Shown in pieces: positions 6,641-12,379 of a stretch of DNA of 12,379 nt. The translations under genes were made by a program, and so were the position numbers. The DNA lies in contig CAZOGL010000046.1 in the NCBI GenBank assembly GCA_964579575.1, positions 1-12,379 of the forward strand, written 5' to 3'. Positions within the stretch are counted from its first letter, which is position 1. Each line of letters opens with the position of its first letter. Source of the stretch: CAVEFW01 sp964579575. Lineage in GTDB: Bacteria > Actinomycetota > Coriobacteriia > Coriobacteriales > Eggerthellaceae. The notes beneath the pieces were generated by a model, which saw only the letters and a list, made by a program, of their open reading frames with translations, made no database searches and had not been told where the DNA came from.

Positions 6641-7182
6641 TACTGCTCGTCCTCGCCGTTGACGGCCTTGTCGTTGACGCACTGCTCGTCCCTGCTGCTG
6701 ACGGCCTTGTCGCCCTCGCCGTTGACGGCCTTGTCGGCGTCGATGACGGTCCTTACAGCGAATTGGGCCTTCAAGCGATCAACCTCGCTGCGCAGACAAT
6801 CGATCTCGCGCTGTTGGTCGTTGGTGCGCAGGTACAGCTGTTGAATCATCGTGTTGAGGTTTGAGTTCTCGTCGTTTTGCTGGTCGCAAAGAGGCTCGAC
6901 GACACCGCGAGCGAGCTTTCGTACGACCTTCTTCACCAATTGGGCAGGTGTGCTGCCCTGCAGGCCGTGATAGTACACAAGCGTCGCCGCCTTGCGTGCA
7001 CCCTCGGCGGCCTTTTGGAAATACTGGTGGCTGAATACCAAACCCGGATCGACGCTGCGCATCACCTCGTTGAGATCCACATCCTCGAAGGATTTGAGCT
7101 CTTCGGGCTCATACGAACGCGCGATCTCGTCCTTGACCTCGGCCACGATCTTGGCCACATCGACGGGTTGAATCTCTACCAT
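6640..7182 (-). CDS. small coiled-coil protein between two paralogous glycosyltransferases
   Basis: The 180-residue soluble protein has no enzyme motif I recognise. Residues 5-36 (V-D-V-A-K-I-V-A-E-V-K-D-E-I then a short linker and F-E-D-V) resemble, from memory, a conserved N-terminal stretch found before methyltransferase or glycosyltransferase domains in surface-polysaccharide clusters. A basic segment (83-92) is followed by a probable coiled coil (about 105-142, with I-x-x-L-Y-L-R and I-D-C-L-R-S-E-V-D-R-L-K heptads). The tail (150-180) is repetitive: D-K-A-V-N-G-E, D-K-A-V-S-S-R-D-E-Q, D-K-A-V-N-G-E-D-E-Q. It overlaps both neighbours by one base (TAATG at each end), implying coupled translation. 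A scaffold or chain-length role, like the WbdD coiled coil in E. coli O9a, is conceivable but unproven. Confidence 0.8.
   Translation of the reverse strand: MVEIQPVDVAKIVAEVKDEIARSYEPEELKSFEDVDLNEVMRSVDPGLVFSHQYFQKAAEGARKAATLVYYHGLQGSTPAQLVKKVVRKLARGVVEPLCDQQNDENSNLNTMIQQLYLRTNDQQREIDCLRSEVDRLKAQFAVRTVIDADKAVNGEGDKAVSSRDEQCVNDKAVNGEDEQ
6643..6735 (-). repeat. in-frame repeats at the 3' end of the coiled-coil gene
   Basis: The last 31 codons contain three copies of GACAAGGCCGTC (Asp-Lys-Ala-Val), 24 and 39 bases apart, and two copies of GACGAGCAG (Asp-Glu-Gln), 39 bases apart. The last Asp-Glu-Gln is followed by TAA and the earlier one by TGC. A GGCGAGG within the final copy also lies where the next gene's ribosome binding site would be. 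Confidence 0.75.
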
Positions 7183-8267
7183 TACTGTTGTCCTTTCAAG
7201 AAGCCGTAAAGTTGGTCCAAATACATACGGCGCACATTCTCAGCACTGAAATACTCGAGGCGTTGGCGTTGACCAGCAATGACCTCCGCACGCAACTTCT
7301 CGTCTCTCACCACACGATCCATGACGCCCGCTGTCACGAAAGGGTCCTTCTCGTCAAGGAGGATGCCACTTCCCCCGAGGGTCCAACTGATGGCTGCCGC
7401 GTCATAGGCTACAACCGGCGTATCGAACACTGCGGCCTCCAAAAGCGGCACACAAAAGCCCTCATGCTCGCTTTGGCACAGGAAGACATCCGCAAGCGTG
7501 TAGTACGCCAAGATCTCGTCGAACCCGATATGGCCAGGGAAGATGACGCTGCCATCAAGACCGAGGTCGTGGATGTAGGCGTTCAATTTCACGCAGAACG
7601 GGTCGACCTCACTCATCACCCCGACCAAGAACAGACGAGCATCGGGATCATAGTGATTCTTGTACGCCCAAAACGCCTTCACGATGTCTTGGTGGCACTT
7701 GTTCGGAACCACGCGACCGCAAAACATGACGTTCGTTCCAGCAACGTCACGATAACGCTCAAGGACAGAGGCGTTTGGCGGCGTCTCGTAGTCCTCCCAT
7801 GGGATGTATACCGGACACACCTCGATGGGGCAGGTGTAGCCCATATCAATCAGGTCCTGCTTGTTCCAAGCGCTGTCGGCGATGCAGAAGTCGACCTCGC
7901 CCGCCAAGGACTTCGTCTGTTGCAGGCCCTCTCGACACGCACGGGCGCCCATGAGGTTGTACTTGTTGAAGAAGCGTGGTGGTGTGACGTTGTGGTACAC
8001 CATGATCTTTTTGGCAGGAGACTCTACGAACTCGTCCAAGCGATCGTATGCCGAAGCCATATGAAGGATCAGGATGTCTTCCTCTGTCGCATCAGCGAAC
8101 GTGTTCACCACGTTGTGTTTCTCGCGATCGATGCGAGGATGGACGAGGTCTGCGCAAATGGAAGCGTCAAAACCCTCCTCCTTCACCATCGAATCGATGG
8201 CACACATGAGATTGCCCACCGCATCGCCGAAGAGAAGCGAGGGACTGATTTGGATAATCTGGGTCAT
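7182..8267 (-). CDS. GT4-family glycosyltransferase, paralogue C
   Basis: The 361-residue GT4 glycosyltransferase has the same architecture as the gene at 5564-6640: Y-H-N-V-T-P-P (91-97), F-C-G-R-V-V-P-N-K (182-190), G-H-I-G-F-D-E-I-L-A-Y-Y (245-256), and E-x7-E with E269 and E277. The shared segments and 17-23 base exact DNA matches between the two (for example 7342-7364 and 5718-5740) indicate an internal duplication. The ATG is preceded by GAAGAGG with 4 bases of spacing, placed directly after an 11-bp repeat array. Its stop overlaps the next start as TAATG. Likely role: a chain-building rhamnosyl- or mannosyltransferase; the exact linkage is unknown. Confidence 0.92.
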   Translation of the reverse strand: MTQIIQISPSLLFGDAVGNLMCAIDSMVKEEGFDASICADLVHPRIDREKHNVVNTFADATEEDILILHMASAYDRLDEFVESPAKKIMVYHNVTPPRFFNKYNLMGARACREGLQQTKSLAGEVDFCIADSAWNKQDLIDMGYTCPIEVCPVYIPWEDYETPPNASVLERYRDVAGTNVMFCGRVVPNKCHQDIVKAFWAYKNHYDPDARLFLVGVMSEVDPFCVKLNAYIHDLGLDGSVIFPGHIGFDEILAYYTLADVFLCQSEHEGFCVPLLEAAVFDTPVVAYDAAAISWTLGGSGILLDEKDPFVTAGVMDRVVRDEKLRAEVIAGQRQRLEYFSAENVRRMYLDQLYGFLKGQQ

Positions 8268-8277
8268 AAAACCTCTT

Positions 8278-8313
8278 CTAGCGGTTTTCTAGTGGTTTTC
8301 TAGCGGCTTTTAC
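8278..8313 (-). repeat. 11-bp tandem repeat spanning the rmd stop codon
   Basis: Units 8281-8291, 8292-8302 and the diverged 8303-8313 share GNGGTTTTCTA-type sequence. On the minus strand CTAG recurs at 8300, 8289 and 8278, exactly 11 bases apart, and the first of these contains the rmd stop codon. Because 11 is not a multiple of three, the copied stops fall in different frames. The array ends directly at the ribosome binding site of the next gene. A separate 9-bp duplication (TTCCGCRCA, twice) lies just inside the rmd coding end, giving S-A-H-S-A-Q. Confidence 0.7.
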
Positions 8314-9414
8314 TTTGCGCGGAATGTGCGGAATTCTGCGTGCAAAACGAATCGAACACCGCCCGCAGGCTCTGCTCGATGGAATATTCCGGCTTCCATC
8401 CAAGCAGGCGCTCCGCCTTTGTGCAATCAGAACAGATCACGGGGTTGTCGGCCGGGCGCAACAGGGCCGGGTCGACCTCGACGGTGATCGGCTGGTCACT
8501 GAACCCCGTGATGGTCTCGAGTATCGACGAGAGCGGGTAGCTTTGCCCCGCGCCGACGTTGAACACCTCGCCCGCATAGTCGCTCTCGACAAGGAGGCGG
8601 TAGGCGCGGACGACGTCGCGGACGTCGGAGAAGTCGCGGCTGACGGAGGTGTTGCCGACGCGCATGGTGCCGGGNNNNNNNNNNNNNNNNNNNNNNNNNN
8701 NNNNNNNNNNNNNNNNNNNNNNNNNNNNNNNNNNNNNNNNNNNNNNNNNNNNNNNNNNNNNNNNNNNNNNNNNNGGACGTCGGAGAAGTCGCGGCTGACG
8801 GAGGTGTTGCCGACGCGCATGGTGCCGGGGCGCCCTGACTCCGAGATCTCGGCGGCCTGCTTACACCAGCTCGCGACCACGAAATTGGGAGCCTGGCCAG
8901 CGCCGATGTGGTTGAAGCTGCGAGTGCGGTACACCTTGAGGCCGAAGCGGTCGGCATACATCTCGGCAACGTTTCCCTGGGCGGCCTTGGACGCGCCGTA
9001 GGGGTTGTTCGCCACGACCGGGCTCTCCTCGGAGAGGGGCTCCATGGACACGGCGTACTCCTCGGAGGAGCCGATGAGCAGGACCTTGGCCTCAGGGCAA
9101 TGCGCGCGCACGGCCTCGAGGATGTTGATGGTGCCCACGACGTTGACCTGGAAGGTGACGGCGGGAATGGACCAGCTTTGCCCCACGCTGGAGATGGCGG
9201 CGAGGTTGACGATGACGTCGGGACGCGCGGCCTCGATCATCGCGGAGACGCCAGGGGCATCGGATAGGTCACCGGGCGTGTAGCGGGACACCGCGGGATA
9301 GCGGCTCGTCTCGCCGCGATCCGTGCCCGCGACCTCGTAGCCATGGGAGGCGAACTCGTCGGCAAGGTAGCCGCCGACGAACCCGTTGACCCCGAATATG
9401 AATACCTTGGGCAT
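8300..9414 (-). CDS. rmd: GDP-6-deoxy-D-lyxo-4-hexulose reductase (GDP-D-rhamnose forming), split by an artificial gap
   Basis: This short-chain dehydrogenase reduces GDP-4-dehydro-6-deoxy-D-mannose, the product of the adjacent gmd, to GDP-D-rhamnose. The nucleotide-binding G-x-x-G-x-x-G is at residues 8-14, S116-S117-E118 and Y139-x3-K143 form the catalytic set, and F-N-H-I-G-A-G-Q followed by S-R-D-F-S-D-V resembles Pseudomonas Rmd better than fucose synthase. The coding sequence is interrupted by 100 N, but the 55 bases before and after the gap are identical. Overlapping them removes 155 bases and gives one open frame of 319 residues, the family's usual length. The start is 7 bases past the gmd stop, with GGAG about 10 bases upstream. 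The gene is more G+C-rich than the glycosyltransferases. Confidence 0.92.
8675..8774. other. assembly gap of 100 N inside rmd, flanked by a 55-base duplicate
   Basis: Bases 8620-8674 and 8775-8829 are identical over all 55 positions. This is the signature of two contig ends sharing a k-mer-sized overlap that the scaffolder did not merge. Collapsing the overlap restores the reading frame and protein family length of rmd, so there is probably no missing sequence. Confidence 0.95.
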
Positions 9415-9421
9415 CTTAAAC

Positions 9422-10471
9422 CTACTCCGCGATCGCGGCGGCCTGTGCGGCCTCGGCCTTTGCGAGCTTGAGGTCGTGTTCGGCCATGATGCGGCAAAGC
9501 TCCTCGACCGGGGTCTTCAACGGGTCCCAACCAAGTACCGTGCGGGCCTTCGTGGGGTCGCCCCAAAGGTTGACGACATCGGTCGGGCGGTAGAACTCGG
9601 GGTTGACGCACACGAGCATCTTGCCACTGGCCTTGTCGTAGCCCTTCTCGTCGATGCCTTCACCCTCCCAGCGCAGCTCGATACCGACGTGCTTGAAGGA
9701 CCACTCGGTGAACTCGCGTACGCTGTGCTGCACACCGGTGGCGATGACGAAGTCGTCGGGGGTGTCCTGCTGCATGATGAGCCACATGCACTCGACGTAG
9801 TCCTTGGCATAGCCCCAATCGCGCAGGGAGTCGAGGTTGCCCAACTCCAGGTGGTCCTGCAGACCGCACGCGATGCGACCGGCGGCGCGGGTGATCTTGC
9901 GGGTGACGAAGGTCTCGCCGCGGCGCTCGGACTCATGGTTGAACAGGATGCCGTTGACGGCGAACATGCCGTAGGCGTCGCGGTACTCCTTCATCATCCA
10001 AAAGCCGTATTGCTTGGCGACAGCGTAGGGGCTGAAGGGATGGAACGGGGTCTTCTCGTTTTGCGGGACCTCCTCGACCTGGCCGTAGAGCTCGGAGGTG
10101 GAGGCCTGGTAGACGCGGCAGGTCTTCGTCAGACCGGCGATGCGGACCGCCTCGAGCACGCGCAAGACGCCGATCGCGTCGACATCTCCGGTGTACTCCG
10201 CAGCGTCGAAGGAGACGCCGACGTGGGATTGCGCGGCGAGGTTGTAAATCTCGTCGGGCTTGACCTCGTTGACAATCTTCACGATGGAGCTGGAGTCGGC
10301 AAGGTCGCCGTCATGGAGGGTGATCTGGTCGCGGATGTGGTCGATGCGGCTCGTGGTGGGCAAGGAGGAGCGGCGGATGATGCCGTGGACCTCATAGCCC
10401 TTGTCCAGCAAAAGCTCTGCGAGGTAGGAGCCGTCTTGGCCAGTGATGCCGGTGATGAGTGCCTTTTTCAT
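9422..10471 (-). CDS. gmd: GDP-mannose 4,6-dehydratase
   Basis: The 349-residue enzyme converts GDP-D-mannose to GDP-4-dehydro-6-deoxy-D-mannose in the cytoplasm using bound NADP. The N-terminal T-G-I-T-G-Q-D-G-S-Y-L (7-17) is the family's Rossmann motif. R-R-S-S (33-36) matches the NADP-phosphate contacts, T125-S126-E127 and Y149-x3-K153 form the catalytic set, and N-H-E-S-E-R-R-G-E-T-F-V-T-R-K (178-192) is a strong Gmd fingerprint. Length matches the family. AAGGG precedes the ATG. It lies between manC, which supplies its substrate, and rmd, which uses its product. An Ala-rich, low-complexity tail (about 335-349) ends at TAG, with a second in-frame stop two codons on. Confidence 0.97.
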   Translation of the reverse strand: MKKALITGITGQDGSYLAELLLDKGYEVHGIIRRSSLPTTSRIDHIRDQITLHDGDLADSSSIVKIVNEVKPDEIYNLAAQSHVGVSFDAAEYTGDVDAIGVLRVLEAVRIAGLTKTCRVYQASTSELYGQVEEVPQNEKTPFHPFSPYAVAKQYGFWMMKEYRDAYGMFAVNGILFNHESERRGETFVTRKITRAAGRIACGLQDHLELGNLDSLRDWGYAKDYVECMWLIMQQDTPDDFVIATGVQHSVREFTEWSFKHVGIELRWEGEGIDEKGYDKASGKMLVCVNPEFYRPTDVVNLWGDPTKARTVLGWDPLKTPVEELCRIMAEHDLKLAKAEAAQAAAIAE

Positions 10472-10523
10472 GGTTGGTGTTCCCTTCTTCTATTTCCTGC
10501 GGTGCGAGGGTGTATCTATCGAA

Positions 10524-10635
10524 TGTCGCGGTCTCCCGCTTTCATGGTCTGCCACGGTCGTAACTTCCCACTGTCATGGTCTGCCGCTGTCGCGGTTTCC
10601 CGTTGTCATGGTCTGCCGCTGTCGCGGTTTTCCGC
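10524..10635. repeat. 16-bp tandem repeat (seven units, 32-bp higher order) between manC and gmd
   Basis: Seven consecutive 16-base units start at 10524, 10540, 10556, 10572, 10588, 10604 and 10620 and follow TGTCRYGGTYTSCCRY. Most alternate between TGTCGCGGTTTCCCG-like and TGTCATGGTCTGCCG-like types, so the array also has a 32-base period. On the minus strand several units contain GCGG and CCGC four bases apart, allowing small hairpins. No gene is supported in 10472-10871. Confidence 0.85.
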
Positions 10636-10640
10636 AAAAT

Positions 10641-10730
10641 CTTACTTATAGCTCTCCTACTTATAGCTCTCTTACTTATAGCTCTCTTACTTATAGCTCT
10701 CCTACTTATAGCTCTCCTACTTATAGCTCT
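10641..10730 (-). repeat. 15-bp tandem repeat copying the manC terminus (six units)
   Basis: Six 15-base units read GAGAGCTATAAGTAG or GAGAGCTATAAGTAA on the minus strand, which is Glu-Ser-Tyr-Lys-stop, the exact end of manC. The units are in frame with each other, and the only variation is the third base of the stop codon. The copies at 10836-10885, past the N run, duplicate the end of this block because of an unmerged overlap. The true copy number in the genome may be larger than six. Confidence 0.92.
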
Positions 10731-10735
10731 CGGCG

Positions 10736-10835
10736 NNNNNNNNNNNNNNNNNNNNNNNNNNNNNNNNNNNNNNNNNNNNNNNNNNNNNNNNNNNNNNNNN
10801 NNNNNNNNNNNNNNNNNNNNNNNNNNNNNNNNNNN
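10736..10835. other. assembly gap of 100 N in the manC 15-bp array, flanked by a 55-base duplicate
   Basis: Bases 10681-10735 and 10836-10890 are identical over 55 positions, the same overlap length as at the other gap. Merging them joins the array directly to the manC coding end. Because this overlap lies mostly in a tandem repeat, the gap may also hide further repeat units. Confidence 0.93.
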
Positions 10836-10871
10836 GCTCTCTTACTTATAGCTCTCCTACTTATAGCTCTC

Positions 10872-12227
10872 CTACTTATAGCTCTCGGCGTCCCAGAAGA
10901 ACCCGAAGCGTTCGATGTCCTCCTCAACGAGCTCGGTGCCCATCTGGACCTCGAAGATGCGCAACTTCGTGATGGCGCGGACGGCATGCTTTTGGCCGAT
11001 CTCGATCGTCACGACGCTGCCGGGTTTCACGGGGATGACCCTGTCGTCAAGGACGACCTCGCCCTCGCCGTCCACGATGGTCCACACCTCGGTGCGGTGG
11101 TGGTGCATCTGGTAGGACAATTGGCGGCCCGGGTTGACCACGAGAATCTTCTCCAAGCTAGATTGACCGGACTCGTAGGAATCCTGGCCAAGCACGCTGT
11201 ACTCGCCCCATTGGCGGCTCTCGTACATCGGACGGGTCTCAGCGGCTTGGGCAACGAGGGGCTTGATGTTGGCGCTGCGTTGCTTCTCGCTGACAAGGAT
11301 GCCGTCTGGTGTCGCCACAACGACGGTGTTCATGAGGCCAGCGACCACCATGGGCAAACCGGTCTCATTGACGACATGGGTGTTTTGGCAGGTGGAGTCA
11401 ATGACGACACGACCCGAGGTCACATCCTCCATCTCCTCGGTGAGGGTATTCCACGTGCCGAGGTCCTTCCACGTTCCGGAGTAGGGCACAACGGCGACGC
11501 TCTTGGCCTTCTCGACGACCTCGTAATCGAAGCTGATCTTCGGGAACATGTCATAGTCGGCGCGAATCTGCTCAAAGGAGTCAAGCTCGTGGTAGTTCTT
11601 CACGATGTCCATAAGGTATTGGAGCTTGAACCCGAACACACCGCAGTTCCAAAGGGCGCCGGCAGAGACCATCTCGGCAGCAGCGGCCATCTTCGGCTTC
11701 TCCACGAAGCGGGTGACCCTGCGGTAGCCGTCGACCTCCTCGTTGAGGATATAGCCGAACTTCTCGGAAGGGTAGGTGGGCTCGACTCCGAGGAGAACGA
11801 GATCGGCAACGCTGGATTGGACCGCCTCGTCGATGGCGGAGAGTTGGTCGTAATACTTTTGCTCGGCAAACGTGTCGATAGGCATGACTACGACGGTGCT
11901 TTGCGGGTCGACACCCTCCTCCAAGGCGAGGAACGCGCTGGAAAGCATGATGGCGGGAGCGGTGTCGCGGCGCTCGGGCTCGATGACCATCTTATAGGAG
12001 CCCTCAACCTGCGCCTCGATGGAGGCTTTTTGGGAAGCGCACGTGGCAATGACGACATTCGCGTCCGCCCCCGTGCGGTCAATCATCTGGAAGGTTCGCT
12101 GAACCATGGACTGGCCACGGCCTTCCTCGTCGCGCAGCACCTTCAGGAACTGCTTGGAACGGGCCTCGTTGGACAGAGGCCAAAGGCGGGAACCCGACCC
12201 TCCGGAAAGAAGAACTATGTTAATCAA
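10872..12227 (-). CDS. manC: mannose-1-phosphate guanylyltransferase with C-terminal cupin domain
   Basis: The 451-residue enzyme makes GDP-mannose from mannose-1-phosphate and GTP, feeding gmd. The N-terminal nucleotidyltransferase domain carries G-G-S-G-S-R-L-W-P-L-S (9-19), E-A-R-S-K-Q-F (21-27) and F-V-E-K-P (174-178). The C-terminal cupin (about 355-430), with Q-L-S-Y-Q-M-H-H-H-R-T-E-V-W, is of the type II phosphomannose isomerase kind, so a bifunctional enzyme is possible but not shown. I chose a TTG start at 12225-12227 because it gives the canonical family N-terminus (M-I-N-I-V-L-L-S-G-G) and has AAAGGG 6 bases upstream. The 47-residue extension to an ATG at 12368 has no family resemblance. 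It is the first gene of the minus-strand operon visible here, and its last 15 bases are tandemly repeated downstream. Confidence 0.95.
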   Translation of the reverse strand: MINIVLLSGGSGSRLWPLSNEARSKQFLKVLRDEEGRGQSMVQRTFQMIDRTGADANVVIATCASQKASIEAQVEGSYKMVIEPERRDTAPAIMLSSAFLALEEGVDPQSTVVVMPIDTFAEQKYYDQLSAIDEAVQSSVADLVLLGVEPTYPSEKFGYILNEEVDGYRRVTRFVEKPKMAAAAEMVSAGALWNCGVFGFKLQYLMDIVKNYHELDSFEQIRADYDMFPKISFDYEVVEKAKSVAVVPYSGTWKDLGTWNTLTEEMEDVTSGRVVIDSTCQNTHVVNETGLPMVVAGLMNTVVVATPDGILVSEKQRSANIKPLVAQAAETRPMYESRQWGEYSVLGQDSYESGQSSLEKILVVNPGRQLSYQMHHHRTEVWTIVDGEGEVVLDDRVIPVKPGSVVTIEIGQKHAVRAITKLRIFEVQMGTELVEEDIERFGFFWDAESYK

Positions 12228-12233
12228 ACCGAA

Positions 12234-12240
12234 CCCTTTC
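12234..12240 (-). promoter_or_regulatory. ribosome binding site deciding the manC TTG start
   Basis: On the minus strand GAAAGGG ends 6 bases before the TTG at 12227. No comparable site precedes another in-frame start that preserves the family N-terminus. Confidence 0.65.
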
Positions 12241-12303
12241 GTTGGCTTCAAATGGTGCTCATGCGGCACAAATCCCTGATTTTGGGCACAGAGAACCGCA
12301 TAG

Positions 12304-12331
12304 CGTATAGCTGGATAACAGGATACCTCAA
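12304..12331 (-). promoter_or_regulatory. candidate promoter of the biosynthetic operon
   Basis: On the minus strand TTGAGG (12326-12331) is followed after 16 bases by TATACG (12304-12309). Both hexamers match the housekeeping consensus at four of six positions. The leader to the manC TTG would be about 70 bases. The surrounding DNA has three ATTNNGGGCA motifs on the plus strand (12279-12288, 12331-12340, 12341-12350), which could be operator sites. Confidence 0.3.
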
Positions 12332-12379
12332 TTACGGGCAATTCTGGGCACGAGCACACATCCCCCACAACAGAGCAAG

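Noticed and set aside
8437..8969. Arg/Pro-rich frames running through the first N gap
   Set aside because: They are frame-shadow products of the artificial N run and the duplicated flank; the correct frame is rmd after overlap merging.
10576..10851. Plus-strand frame reading Leu-Leu-Ile-Ala-Leu repeats, like a membrane peptide or toxin
   Set aside because: It is the 15-bp manC array read in reverse; any array whose period is a multiple of three gives a repetitive peptide. No promoter or ribosome binding site was seen, and the frame continues antisense into manC.
10524..10885. CRISPR array
   Set aside because: The units are contiguous short tandem repeats without unique spacers, and no cas genes are present.
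12228..12368. 47-residue N-terminal extension of manC from an ATG at 12368
   Set aside because: The extension bears no resemblance to the family, whereas the TTG at 12227 gives the standard N-terminus and has a ribosome binding site.

Overview
The window carries a complete-looking locus for making and exporting a GDP-mannose-derived, probably D-rhamnose-containing, surface polysaccharide, with two unrelated genes at its left edge. Moderately high G+C, GTG and TTG starts, a CIRCE-controlled hsp20 and a Wzm/Wzt-type exporter fit a Gram-positive, actinobacterium-like host, possibly Coriobacteriia. That placement is an inference; no rRNA or other marker gene is present.

Left edge (1-1370): a small NifX/NifB-like iron-molybdenum cofactor family protein on the minus strand faces away from an hsp20 small heat-shock gene on the plus strand. 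hsp20 has a perfect CIRCE operator in front and a strong intrinsic terminator behind. Export block (1485-4173, plus strand): an extended -10 promoter leads into a Wzm-like permease and a long Wzt-like ATPase. The ATPase C-terminus looks like three cell-wall-binding type 2 (CWB2) repeats, not the usual Wzt carbohydrate-binding sandwich. Biosynthesis block (12227 down to 4349, minus strand, convergent with the exporter): manC, gmd, rmd, a GT4 glycosyltransferase, a small coiled-coil protein, a paralogous GT4 glycosyltransferase, and a third GT4 glycosyltransferase. ManC makes GDP-mannose, Gmd and Rmd convert it to GDP-D-rhamnose, the three transferases would build the chain, and Wzm/Wzt would export it. 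The gene set closely parallels the Pseudomonas aeruginosa A-band (common polysaccharide antigen) cluster.

Two runs of 100 N (8675-8774 and 10736-10835) are each flanked by the same 55 bases on both sides. They look like unresolved contig overlaps. Merging the first restores an intact 319-residue rmd; merging the second gives a continuous 15-bp tandem array directly behind manC.

The most unusual DNA-level feature is that several genes end in short tandem repeats that copy the gene's own last codons and stop codon: the NifX-like gene (18 bp), manC (15 bp, six copies), rmd (11 bp) and the last glycosyltransferase (CAATAR motifs). The coiled-coil gene has related repeats just inside its 3' end. 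Each junction has a different repeat sequence, so this is a recurring process and not one dispersed element.
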